A DNA stretch of 64,000 nucleotides, from assembly GCF_003672135.1 (NCBI RefSeq), contig NC_039517.1:12548601-12612600 (forward strand), read 5' to 3'. Source of the stretch: Ooceraea biroi (lineage: Eukaryota > Arthropoda > Insecta > Hymenoptera > Formicidae). Both the position numbers and the translations under genes were made by a program. The notes below the pieces were generated by a model. That model ran no database searches. It was not told the origin of the DNA and saw only the letters and a program-made list of their open reading frames with translations. The first letter of the stretch is position 1. The number at the start of each line of letters is the position of its first letter. Below, piece after piece: positions 32,748-44,106 of the stretch.

Positions 32748-33130
32748 GTTGAGGTGTCGGGTGTTAAGACGTGACTGAGATACGTGAAATTGATGCTTCC
32801 GCGGATAGAAAAAGTAACATCGTTGCGTAGTAAAATAACAAATAATTGATGTAATCATTGATCAAGCACTGCGGTAGCATCGTGAAGTTCGATTAAACCA
32901 TAATCGATTAAATCACAATCGAAAATTTATATTAATTGGATTTTAGCGTCACTGCTGCTCCCGTCGTTGTTAGTCACGTCGTCTCCACGTTGTCACTATC
33001 AGAGAAGGTAGTATTATATCAGTTTTTATTAATTAGCTAATTTCTATAATTTAATACACTTCATATATTAAATATATTACAAAAGACAATAAGTTTGTTC
33101 CGCCAGGAAATAATTATATATAACTCTTCA
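32748..33130. other. Upstream region of the unknown gene, no gene seen
   Basis: AT-rich, with taatcgattaaat repeats near 32895. A likely promoter region for the unknown gene. Confidence 0.4.
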
Positions 33131-33171
33131 TTTAAATCGACACCACTGGCACTTTTATTAATCCATAAAAC

Positions 33172-33209
33172 ACAACGTTTAGACTAGAATTTCTAGTCCT
33201 CTTCAGGTG
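33172..33209 (-). ncRNA. Hammerhead-ribozyme-like core in the PLE tail (minus copy)
   Basis: Minus strand reads CTGAAGA (33206-33200), then a self-complementary stem ggactag aaatt ctagtct (33199-33181), then AAAC (33180-33177). PLEs are known to carry hammerhead motifs with core CUGANGA ... GAAA. Here the G before AAA is T, so it is probably inactive. Confidence 0.5.
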
Positions 33210-33424
33210 TAACAATATTAAGCAAATTATGTCATCTTTCTAAAAATAATAAACGCAATTTGAAAGACCACATCAACAAAAATACAAGAATAAAATATAC
33301 AAATCACACTTACTACCAGAAAAATACATCAAAAATTATTCAAGAATCAATAAGCCACGGAGACGACCATAGGCACGTCCGTACAGAGAGATAATCGGCA
33401 AACACGTGATCTAGGTGACAAACA

Positions 33425-34268
33425 CTAGATGTTATTCAATACTGGATCATAAACACCAGGCAAACCTTCAGTATCTTTATGTAAGTTGATAATAAACGAA
33501 TTTCTTTTAATAAATATCATTTCTGCTATTTCTCTTTTACGTAAATGGTGTTCATGATACAATACGTCCACATTTGACCAATCAAAGTCATGAATCTATG
33601 TTTGCTCACCACTGACCAATTATTTTCACATTTATTTATGTCTTTCCTATGTTCAGAAATTCGAGTAGCAAGATGCCTTCCAGTCTGACCTACATAACAG
33701 GCCTCGCAGTTTACACAATTAATACGATATACAACTCCTGTCTTATTGCTATTAGTCATTTCGTCTTTGCCACACTTTATCACGCAATCTACTTTCTTGT
33801 TCACACTATGTAAAACATTAATTTGGTATTCTTTTAGAATTCTGTTAACTTGGTCACTAAGACCCTTTACAAAAGGAAAACATATATAATGTTTGGTTTC
33901 CCTATCTTTATTGTTAGTTACAATCATTCCCTCATTATTGTCCATGTCTTTATGTTTGATTGTTTTAAGTCTTCTCTTGATATGTCTGTTTATAAATTCT
34001 AATGGATAGCAGTTGTTACTCAAAATAGACTCAACCATCGCAATATTTGCATCGTGAAATTTTGTGTCCGAGAGTAAGACTGCTCTATCCGTCAAGCCTG
34101 TGACCACACTAACTTTGTGTTGTAATGGATGACTAGAGAAGAAGTTAATGTATCTGCCCGAGAAAGTCGGTTTACGATACCAATTTGTAAATTAAATTCT
34201 TATTGTTCCTAATAATGATAGTGTCTAAAAAATTGAGCATATTATTATGTTCCAACTCCACTGTGAAT
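33425..34268 (-). pseudogene. Penelope-like element, reverse transcriptase end and GIY-YIG endonuclease (minus copy)
   Basis: 5'-truncated PLE in inverted orientation. The frame covers the RT thumb (L-T-D-R-A-V-L-L-S) and, from about 33745, a GIY-YIG domain (V-V-Y-R-I-N-C-V-N-C-E-A-C-Y-V-G-Q-T-G-R ... R-I-S-E-H-R). A frameshift near 33590 puts the C-terminus in another frame, ending at TAG 33425-33427. PLEs copy RNA into telomere-like or random sites with this RT plus endonuclease pair. Confidence 0.85.
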
Positions 34269-34376
34269 CGAGATTAAAGTGTATTATAGATATGTAGACG
34301 ATATTTTTATGATTTTACCATCTGACAGAATTCAGCATGTTTTAAATATATTTAACAGTTATCATCCACGGCTACA
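34269..34376 (+). repeat. Unpaired centre of palindrome 1 (108 bp)
   Basis: The only unpaired part of the 10.8-kb inverted repeat. It encodes the YVDD region of the PLE RT. An identical 108-base centre is at 40605-40712. Confidence 0.95.
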
Positions 34377-35214
34377 ATTCACAGTGGAGTTGGAACATAA
34401 TAATATGCTCAATTTTTTAGACACTATCATTATTAGGAACAATAAGAATTTAATTTACAAATTGGTATCGTAAACCGACTTTCTCGGGCAGATACATTAA
34501 CTTCTTCTCTAGTCATCCATTACAACACAAAGTTAGTGTGGTCACAGGCTTGACGGATAGAGCAGTCTTACTCTCGGACACAAAATTTCACGATGCAAAT
34601 ATTGCGATGGTTGAGTCTATTTTGAGTAACAACTGCTATCCATTAGAATTTATAAACAGACATATCAAGAGAAGACTTAAAACAATCAAACATAAAGACA
34701 TGGACAATAATGAGGGAATGATTGTAACTAACAATAAAGATAGGGAAACCAAACATTATATATGTTTTCCTTTTGTAAAGGGTCTTAGTGACCAAGTTAA
34801 CAGAATTCTAAAAGAATACCAAATTAATGTTTTACATAGTGTGAACAAGAAAGTAGATTGCGTGATAAAGTGTGGCAAAGACGAAATGACTAATAGCAAT
34901 AAGACAGGAGTTGTATATCGTATTAATTGTGTAAACTGCGAGGCCTGTTATGTAGGTCAGACTGGAAGGCATCTTGCTACTCGAATTTCTGAACATAGGA
35001 AAGACATAAATAAATGTGAAAATAATTGGTCAGTGGTGAGCAAACATAGATTCATGACTTTGATTGGTCAAATGTGGACGTATTGTATCATGAACACCAT
35101 TTACGTAAAAGAGAAATAGCAGAAATGATATTTATTAAAAGAAATTCGTTTACTATCAACTTACATAAAGATACTGAAGGTTTGCCTGGTGTTTATGATC
35201 CCAGTATTGAATAA
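34276..35214 (+). pseudogene. Penelope-like element, RT catalytic part to GIY-YIG endonuclease (plus copy)
   Basis: Starts within the RT palm with Y-R-Y-V-D-D-I-F (34282 on), the catalytic Asp pair, and L-N-F-L-D. A frameshift near 34465 leads to the W-Y-R-K-P-T-F-S-G-R-Y and L-T-D-R-A-V-L-L-S blocks, then GIY-YIG (from about 34907), and a further shift near 35050 with the end at TAA 35212-35214. It lies head-to-head with the minus copy, sharing identical sequence except for the 108-base centre (34269-34376) present only once. 5'-truncated. Confidence 0.85.
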
Positions 35215-35435
35215 CATCTAGTGTTTGTCACCTAGATCACGTGTTTGCCGATTATCTCTCTGTACGGACGTGCCTATGGTCGTTCCGTGGCTTATTGATT
35301 CTTGAATAATTTTTGATGTATTTTTCTGGTAGTAAGTGTGATTTGTATATTTTATTCTTGTATTTTTGTTGATGTGGTCTTTCAAATTGCGTTTATTATT
35401 TTTAGAAAGATGACATAATTTGCTTAATATTGTTA

Positions 35436-35474
35436 CACCTGAAGAGGACTAGAAATTCTAGTCTAAACGTTGTG
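35436..35474 (+). ncRNA. Hammerhead-ribozyme-like core in the PLE tail (plus copy)
   Basis: CTGAAGA at 35439-35445, stem 35446-35464, AAAC at 35465-35468. Same T-for-G change as in the minus copy. Confidence 0.5.
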
Positions 35475-36144
35475 TTTTATGGATTAATAAAAGTGCCAGT
35501 GGTGTCGATTTAAATGAAGAGTTATATATAATTATTTCCTGGCGGAACAAACTTATTGTCTTTTGTAATATATTTAATATATGAAGTGTATTAAATTATA
35601 GAAATTAGCTAATAATAAAAACTGATATAATACTACCTTCTCTGATAGTGACAACGTGGAGACGACGTGACTAACAACGACGGGAGCAGCAGTGACGCTA
35701 AAATCCAATTAATATAAATTTTCGATTGTGATTTAAATCGATTATGGTTTAATCGAACTTCACGATGCTACCGCAGTGCTTGATCAATGATTACATCAAT
35801 TATTTGTTATTTTACTACGCAACGATGTTACTTTTTCTATCCGCGGAAGCATCAATTTCACGTATCTCAGTCACGTCTTAACACCCGACACCTCAACATG
35901 TCAAGAGAAAAACGAAATGTAAGTATTTTTAATATTGTTAATATTTTATTAAAGTGCATTGTGTTATTATACTAATAAATTTATTATTTGAACCTACAGA
36001 TAAATATAGACGAAGAGGACTTTCTAAAGGATTTATCCTTTTCGGACGAAATGGAGTACGAAGACAATCCGTCGCCGCCGCTGCTCCCGTCGCCGATAAT
36101 GTTCCCGTAGCCAATAGACAAGGTAATATTTTACTACTTTTGGC

Positions 36145-36270
36145 GCTCTCTCTCTCTCGCGCACTCTCTCTCTCTCGCGCGCTCTCTCTCTCTCGAGCGC
36201 TCTCTCTCTCTCGCGCGCTCTCTCTCTCTCTCGCGCGCGCTCTCTCTCTCGCGCGCACTCTCTCTCTCTG
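36145..36270 (+). repeat. Compound CT/CG microsatellite, mirror of 32375-32500
   Basis: Alternating ctctctctct and cgcgcg blocks. Confidence 0.9.
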
Positions 36271-36301
36271 TACATGAAGATGTACATGAAGAAATAAAAG
36301 A

Positions 36302-39000
36302 TATGGAAATTAGTATTAGAAATTATAGGGTAGTTAGAACAAACACAAAAAATCGACGAACTGGTGGGGTTCTAACTTACGTAAAAAAAGAAATAAATTA
36401 TAAAATAATAGAAAATAAGGAAGACACAGACAATAAACAGGTGATGTGGATGAATATAGTACAAGTGAGCATAGGATAGGGTGAAGATATCATAATCGGT
36501 AATACATACCACTCACCAAGTACAAGTGATGGTAAGTTTATTGAGTTATTTGTTAGTCAGTGTGAGAGGTTGGTGGATGAAGGGCATGTGATAATGTTAG
36601 GAGATATCAATATAGATATGAGTAAAGTAAATCATTATACGAAAAGGCTTAGTAGGGAAATGAGTAGACTGGGAATGAAACAATGTGTGCAGGAACCCAA
36701 GATATGAAAGAGACTCAGAGACCATCATAGATGTAGTATTCTCAAACTTCCTTGTTACGACAGAAGTATTACAAACTCCAAAGATTACAGATCATAACAT
36801 AGTGAAGATTCAAGTTAATATGGCGAATGAAAAGGAAAAAGAAGAATTGATTATATATCACAAAAGAGATTATTGCAACTTCAATCAAGAACGGTTTAAA
36901 ATTATATAAACAATAAGCTAAAAGAAAGGGTTAATTGTAACAATGAAATAGATCAAATGGCAAATAACATAATGGTTAGTATAATGGAGACAGTAGATGA
37001 AATCGCGCCCAAAATGAAGAAAAGTATGCCTGTAAAATGGAAAGATAAGGGATGGATGGATGGAGGGGTGAGGGGATGTTGGGAGATAGGGATCGGAAAT
37101 ATAGAAAAGCGGTAGAATCAAAAACGGAAGAGGATTGGAGGGAGTATAGGAGTTGTAGGAATGATATAGTAGGAAAGATTAGGGAAAAGAAGAGAGAGTA
37201 TTATGAGAGGACCATAGATAAGAAAAGAAATAAACCAAAGGAAATGTGGAAATCATTAAAAGATTTAATAGGTAATAAGAAAATAAAGGAGGAAATCAAA
37301 AGTATAGAATTTGATGGGCATACTTATGTAAAGAAGAAAGAAATTGCAAATAAATTTAATGGATTCTTTATAGATAGCGTGAATGATATTGTGAATGAAA
37401 TACAAAGAGTACAAAGTACACAAATGGAATACGAAAGAGAATGTAATAGTGAAATGAACGAATTTAAACAAATGGCAGAGAAACAATTAGATAAAATAAT
37501 AAATGGATTAGATATAAAAAAGGAGGGGAGAGGGAGTCACAACAGAGATAATCAAAATGACATGGAAGACAAACAAGGAGCCCATAATTGAATTAATAAA
37601 TAAATCTTTGCAAAGAAGGCAAGGTACCGGGAAGTTGGAAGAACTCAATAATTACACCAATTCCAAAGTAAATGGCAGTAATAAGGCGGAGGATTATAGG
37701 CCGATAAATACGTTACCGGTATATGAAAAGGTTTTAGAGCAAGTAGTGAAAGACCAATTGCTCGAATATATTAATGAGAATGACATATTGATTGAAGAGC
37801 AGTCAGGATTTAGAGCGGGACATTCGTGCGAAACGCAATTCAAAAAACGCTTATAGAATGGAGGCAGAGATTGGATAGGAATGAAAAAATAGGAGTAGTA
37901 TTTATAGATATCAAAAGAGCATTTGAAACCATTGATCGGAAAGAATTGTTAAAAAAGTTGAAAATGTACGGTATAGGGGAACTGTATTGAAATGGTTTGA
38001 ATCATATCTAGAAAATAGAATTCAACAAGTCAAAATTGGGGAAGAATTATCTCAAAAGCTTGAAATTAAACCAGGAGTACCTCAGGGTTCTGTGTTAGGA
38101 CCACTGTTGTTTATTTATATATTAATGACATTATTAAGATTTTATAGAGGTAAAACATGTAGCTTTAGACTTTTTGCAGATGACAAAATAATATATGTAT
38201 ATAGTGACGATATAATTTTATAATACAACTTTGAATGAAATTTTAAATGCACTGACAGATGGTTAAAGAAAAATTCTTTAAAAATTAATAAAAAAAAACA
38301 GTATTTATGATTATTAGTGACCCCAGAAAAATAAAAATGAGAACAAATTATAATATATGCATAGAGAAGGAAGCAGTTATAGAGGTACAAGATACGAAGT
38401 ATTTAGGAATAGTAATTGATAAACATTTAACTTTCGAGAAGCATGCATGGTATATAGCTAAAAAAGTAGGTAAGAAAATAGGTTTTCTAGGTAGAATGAG
38501 AAAAACATTAAGTAGTTATGCAAAGGTGTTAATATATAAACTATAATTGCGCCACACTATGAATATTGTAGTAGCATAATGTTAAATTTCAATCAAGGAT
38601 TAATGGAAATGTTACAGAAAACACAAAATCGTGCAATGCGTATAATACTAGATGTAAATAGGTATACAGCGATTAAAGACATGTTGGAGGCATTGTGTTT
38701 TATGAGTGTAAGACAAAGGATGGAATATAATGTATGTATAATGGTATATAAGATGAAAAATAACATGGTGCCAAAATATTTATCTGCTGAAATAAGGAGA
38801 ATAAATGAGAAACATGTATATAACACTAGGAACAATATGGAATTAGCAATAGAAAGAACAAGAACATTAACAGCGCATAAGAATTAATATATAATGGATT
38901 CCAATTGTTTAACAAGATCCAATAGAAATACAAACGATATCGAAAATGAAAGAGTTTAAGATGAAACTAGCGAAACATATAAAGAAAAATAGGATAGGAT
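36302..39000 (+). pseudogene. Inverted second copy of the LINE, broken by many small indels
   Basis: Mirror copy of the 29412-32374 element. The same protein is spread over at least eight frame segments (for example 36685-36909, 37052-37591, 37557-37856, 37987-38223, 38307-38546, 38579-38887). The breaks are one- or two-base indels relative to the other arm. Confidence 0.85.
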
Positions 39001-39208
39001 TAGATAAAAGAAGGAAATGGTATTGTAACTATAGTTTATTTTATTTGTGAATTAGGTATTTATTTAGTATTTATTTTCTTTTTATTTATGATAGAATTGT
39101 TTTATAACATGAATTGTGTAATGGGATTTGCATGTGATACATATGATGCATGTGTATTGTGATTTATGCAAGTAGCAAGATGCTAAATATAGACACAATC
39201 ATCAATCA

Positions 39209-39330
39209 ATCTCTCGCGCGCTCTCTCTCTCTCGCGCGCTCTCTCTCTCTCTCGCGCGCTCTCTCTCTCGCGCTCTCTCTCTCGCGCACTCTGCGCACTC
39301 TCTCTCACGCACTCTCTCTCTCTCTCTTCT
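39209..39330 (+). repeat. Compound CT/CG microsatellite, mirror of 29280-29411
   Basis: Shorter and differently interrupted than its mirror, as expected for a hard-to-sequence repeat. Confidence 0.9.
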
Positions 39331-39716
39331 CTCTTACAGAAATACATGCAATTTTAGCATTTTGGGCCAACTATATCTTTGTATTTTCAAAGTATTTATT
39401 ATTTACCATTCCGTACCTTTAGTACGTATATATATATTTCCAGATACAGCTTTAATTTTAAATCGGTCATTTTAATTATTTTTTAGTATCATTAACGTAT
39501 TTTGGTATTATGATGGTTACATTTGAAACGATTAAATTTTAAAATTTTTTATAGTTTTTGCAATTTATATTTTATTTAAAATAAAACATTATCCAAGTAT
39601 TAAAATCAATTTTAATTTTAATAAATTAAATCATGCATGTGTGAACGGCAGCTTGAGTGACAAATCGCTTTATATGTGTATGTGCGAACATATGTACGTG
39701 AGTGGTCTGAAATCCC

Positions 39717-39816
39717 NNNNNNNNNNNNNNNNNNNNNNNNNNNNNNNNNNNNNNNNNNNNNNNNNNNNNNNNNNNNNNNNNNNNNNNNNNNNNNNNNNNN
39801 NNNNNNNNNNNNNNNN
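39717..39816. other. Assembly gap of 100 N
   Basis: Exactly 100 N, the usual placeholder for a gap of unknown length. Both flanks are ends of inverted repeats. Confidence 1.
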
Positions 39817-40604
39817 TAGTCGACTTTACTGGAAACAACCAGGTGAATCTCGTCATTTCTGCTATTTCTCTTTTACGTAAATGGTGTTCATGATACAATA
39901 CGTCCACATTTGACCAATCAAAGTCATGAATCTATGTTTGCTCACCACTGACCAATTATTTTCACATTTATTTATGTCTTTCCTATGTTCAGAAATTCGA
40001 GTAGCAAGATGCCTTCCAGTCTGACCTACATAACAGGCCTCGCAGTTTACACAATTAATACGATATACAACTCCTGTCTTATTGCTATTAGTCATTTCGT
40101 CTTTGCCACACTTTATCACGCAATCTACTTTCTTGTTCACACTATGTAAAACATTAATTTGGTATTCTTTTAGAATTCTGTTAACTTGGTCACTAAGACC
40201 CTTTACAAAAGGAAAACATATATAATGTTTGGTTTCCCTATCTTTATTGTTAGTTACAATCATTCCCTCATTATTGTCCATGTCTTTATGTTTGATTGTT
40301 TTAAGTCTTCTCTTGATATGTCTGTTTATAAATTCTAATGGATAGCAGTTGTTACTCAAAATAGACTCAACCATCGCAATATTTGCATCGTGAAATTTTG
40401 TGTCCGAGAGTAAGACTGCTCTATCCGTCAAGCCTGTGACCACACTAACTTTGTGTTGTAATGGATGACTAGAGAAGAAGTTAATGTATCTGCCCGAGAA
40501 AGTCGGTTTACGATACCAATTTGTAAATTAAATTCTTATTGTTCCTAATAATGATAGTGTCTAAAAAATTGAGCATATTATTATGTTCCAACTCCACTGT
40601 GAAT
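39817..40604 (+). repeat. Palindrome 2, left arm (788 bp): gypsy integrase piece and PLE minus copy
   Basis: Reverse complement of 40713-41500 with equal length. Contains the PLE GIY-YIG/RT end on the minus strand (39862-40443, 193 codons identical to the other copies) and about 40 bases of gypsy integrase next to the gap. Confidence 0.95.
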
Positions 40605-40611
40605 CGAGATT

Positions 40612-41463
40612 AAAGTGTATTATAGATATGTAGACGATATTTTTATGATTTTACCATCTGACAGAATTCAGCATGTTTTAAATATATTTAACAGTTATCA
40701 TCCACGGCTACAATTCACAGTGGAGTTGGAACATAATAATATGCTCAATTTTTTAGACACTATCATTATTAGGAACAATAAGAATTTAATTTACAAATTG
40801 GTATCGTAAACCGACTTTCTCGGGCAGATACATTAACTTCTTCTCTAGTCATCCATTACAACACAAAGTTAGTGTGGTCACAGGCTTGACGGATAGAGCA
40901 GTCTTACTCTCGGACACAAAATTTCACGATGCAAATATTGCGATGGTTGAGTCTATTTTGAGTAACAACTGCTATCCATTAGAATTTATAAACAGACATA
41001 TCAAGAGAAGACTTAAAACAATCAAACATAAAGACATGGACAATAATGAGGGAATGATTGTAACTAACAATAAAGATAGGGAAACCAAACATTATATATG
41101 TTTTCCTTTTGTAAAGGGTCTTAGTGACCAAGTTAACAGAATTCTAAAAGAATACCAAATTAATGTTTTACATAGTGTGAACAAGAAAGTAGATTGCGTG
41201 ATAAAGTGTGGCAAAGACGAAATGACTAATAGCAATAAGACAGGAGTTGTATATCGTATTAATTGTGTAAACTGCGAGGCCTGTTATGTAGGTCAGACTG
41301 GAAGGCATCTTGCTACTCGAATTTCTGAACATAGGAAAGACATAAATAAATGTGAAAATAATTGGTCAGTGGTGAGCAAACATAGATTCATGACTTTGAT
41401 TGGTCAAATGTGGACGTATTGTATCATGAACACCATTTACGTAAAAGAGAAATAGCAGAAATG
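40612..41463 (+). pseudogene. Penelope-like element (plus copy) of palindrome 2, cut by gypsy sequence
   Basis: Same protein as the 34276-35214 copy (Y-V-D-D, then GIY-YIG) with the same frameshifts, so the two are copies of each other. It ends after ...gcagaaatga at 41463, where gypsy integrase begins; the PLE 3' end and its ribozyme are absent here. Confidence 0.85.
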
Positions 41464-42246
41464 ACGAGATTCACCTGGTTGTTTCCAGTAAAGTCGACTA
41501 CGTCGAAAGAAGTAATACAAAACTTACGGTCTTTGTTTCAGACTTTCGGAAATCCCGCGGAACTAGTCTCCGACAGAGGCACCGCGTTCTCCTCCAGCAA
41601 ATTAAAAAATTGGGTAGACGGCCGCAGAGTACGTCACCGAATGGTCGCTGTTGCAGCCCCGTGGGCGAATGGACTCGTGGAGCGGGTTAACGGGTTTCTA
41701 AGAAGCTCGTTGTCAAAATTAGTAGAGACGCCGGCATCTTGGAAAGAAGATCTCGGAACGGTTCAATATCTGATTAACAACAGTTACCACGCGGTCACGA
41801 AGTCCAGCCCCGCGAAACTCCTGTTGGGATATGAACAGCGTAACCATACGGATTTTTCTTTCGCGGAATTCGTTAAAAATCTAGCTGAAATAGAATCGGA
41901 TCTTGTTAACGAACGATGCGCCGCGCGAGATCGTGCGTCACAAGCCACTGATCTGATTAGAAAATACAATAAAATCTATCATGACAATCGATTCAAAAAA
42001 CCGTCGATATACGAGTAGGGAAATTACGTTTTAATAAGAGATACCAGAGTGAATCCCGGTGAAAGCTCTAAGTTAAAAGCCAAGTATAAAGGCCCGTATA
42101 TGATCGCGAAATGTCTTGGCAACAACCGTTATGTTGTTAAGGACATACCCGACTTTAATATTACGGCTAGACCGTACAACTCTATCCTATCGTCGGATAA
42201 GCTCAAGCCGTGGATGAAAAAGATTTGTCCACCGGCCAGCAATTAA
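41464..42246 (+). pseudogene. Ty3/gypsy integrase, C-terminal two thirds
   Basis: Begins at the PLE junction with T-R-F-T-W-L-F-P-V-K-S. Keeps the second catalytic Asp in V-S-D-R-G-T-A-F and the Glu in A-N-G-L-V-E-R-V-N; the first Asp lies upstream and is lost. An in-frame TAG at 42016-42018 interrupts it. The C-terminal SH3-like part (Y-K-G-P-Y, N-R-Y-V-V) runs to TAA 42244-42246. By fusion to the PLE the ORF from 41410 reads 18 residues of PLE endonuclease straight into integrase. Gag, protease and RT are not in the window. Confidence 0.85.
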
Positions 42247-43800
42247 TAAGTTAAGTTAATTTTCGTTTCGAAAGATAGCCAAAGATATACGAAGTTTATA
42301 TTTCTCGATACTTTATCTCGTTATGGCTAAAAAGATTATTATTTCAGTTAATTGTTACATTATAGCGAAATCTAATAAGATTATTATTTCAGTTAATTGT
42401 TACCATATAGCGGAATCTTTATGTGATACGGAGACAGGCGAACTCTTTACTCTTAAGGAAATGTGTATCGAGCGAAGACGGTAAAGCGTAATATAAAGAA
42501 AGTGTCAACCTACCTTGGCGGCGAGGAAATTTGTAGAACATCGGCTGGAATCACTGTTGCATAGAATAATTCCCGACTAGAAATTTATCCAGTGGTCCTG
42601 ATCAGGTTGACCTTATTTTATTATTAGGTCCTGATAAGGTAAATTCATCAAGACCTGATCAGTCATGTAACGCAGCACAATAGTTAGGTCCTTATCTGGA
42701 TATCCTCATCAGGTTTATATCGGGTTGACTTATTAAATCCTTACTACCCAGACAGCACCAAGTCGTCTAAAGGATTACTAAAACTTTATATTTTCGGTGA
42801 GTGTAAGAGTCCTTAGAACATATACTACTAGTATGTATATGTTCTAAGTAAGAGTCCAAAAGAAGAGAAGATTAGAGTACCGGATCGATTTTCCAGATGG
42901 TTATTTGTAAGGTGCTAACCAAATGTTTCTTGCGAGAACGTCACGCCTGACCTGGCCATTTATCGGTCGCTTGGTGAATCAGAGGCGGGAAACACACACT
43001 TGTATTGATTTTTGTCTCTTATTGTTCCATAATCGAGTACATTGAAATGTATATGATATAAAAATAATTAATACTCGCAAATTAAGTAGAAATTACTATT
43101 CTTTCTACATTAAGTATATAACCTACATTATAATATGATAAACTACGTATGGTCCGATGTAGGACCAGATGTGGAAAACCTTTACCTCTAAATTTTAAAA
43201 AATATCAGGATGAAGGAATAAGATTCTTAGTAGGTACTAATAAGTAAACCTCAACAAAATTTGTACTTTGAAATATCAGGCATAACGTAAGAAGGTCCTA
43301 ATATGTTCCTTATTATTTTAACCCTAAAAAGGTCATACATATTTGAACCTGATGAGGATATTCTTAGGTATACCTTATTCAGGATTACCTTACGCCAACC
43401 ACGTCAGGTCCTTATAACATATTAGGTAAACCTGACAACATTTCTAGTCGGGTTGTTGACCTCGAGACGAGGCGAATATCAGAACGGCCGAGCTGAAAGA
43501 TATTTGCGGAGCAATCCGTAGGATTGCGCTAGCGGTCTAACAGCTGATCATAGAGACGGCGCCAGAGCGGTCCGATCGCGCCGTAAACGCGCGTGCTCCG
43601 AAGTAACCGGAAGTGACGCCGAAATCGAGAAGGTTCGAGAAGAGGATCGGAGTCGTGACGATCCGCCGAATTCGTGACTCTCCCGCGTGAAGGGAACCAA
43701 GCACCACGGAGTTCTCGAGGGTCGCGCCGATAAGTCGAACTGTACCTAAATAGAAAACGAATAAAGTCGAATATTTTACAATTTAAAGGAATCAAGTCGA
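42247..43800 (+). mobile_element. Probable 3' non-coding part and LTR of the gypsy element, interrupted by a TIR element
   Basis: Follows the integrase directly. 43453-43800 is GC-rich and non-coding, with cgaataaagtcgaatattt twice near its end (poly-A signal AATAAA at about 43760). LTR borders could not be fixed. Confidence 0.4.
42572..43452. mobile_element. Non-autonomous TIR element (881 bp) nested in the LTR-like region
   Basis: 13-bp terminal inverted repeats CCCGACTAGAAAT. Inside, many degenerate copies of aggtcct(t/g)at(a/c)aggt in both directions, denser near the ends, and a hairpin at 42812-42848. No ORF. Flanks give at best a TT duplication. Confidence 0.55.
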
Positions 43801-44106
43801 ATATCTTGCAATAATTAATATATACTTAATTTCAGATATTAATTTTTAGTATAATTATAATTATTTATAATTTATAATTAATTATAATTATACTAAAAAT
43901 ATAATTATTAATTATATTTTATACTTACAGGTAAAATAAATAAAATTAGCAATAACAATTTGTCTGAAAACATTTATTTGTAAATATATATATATATATA
44001 TATATATAAGTTTACGGCTTGTGTGTGTAAAGTTTATAGTTTTATAAAGACTATAAAATAAATTAATAATAATATTAATATTAATTAAGTAATAGTAATA
44101 TTAATA
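43801..44106. other. AT-rich spacer
   Basis: A palindromic attataatta cluster (43850-43920) and a (TA)n run near 43985-44008. No gene. Confidence 0.5.

Larger units (their letters stand above)
28889..34268 (+). repeat. Giant inverted repeat 1, left arm (5380 bp)
   Basis: Reverse complement of 34377-39716 throughout, including microsatellites, LINE, two exons and PLE. The LINE frame is intact here over 812 codons while the other arm has many one- or two-base indels, mostly in short runs of one base. Confidence 0.9.
34377..39716 (-). repeat. Giant inverted repeat 1, right arm (5340 bp), ends at the N gap
   Basis: Reverse complement of 28889-34268 but with many small indels, e.g. the G-run in the LINE (37070-37080) one shorter and the unknown exon (36068) one C shorter. 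The pattern looks like unpolished sequence rather than natural decay. Confidence 0.85.

Noticed and set aside
33526..41455. Four identical 193-codon ORFs taken as a gene family
   Set aside because: They are the same PLE endonuclease region repeated by the two palindromes; each is frameshifted at the same point.
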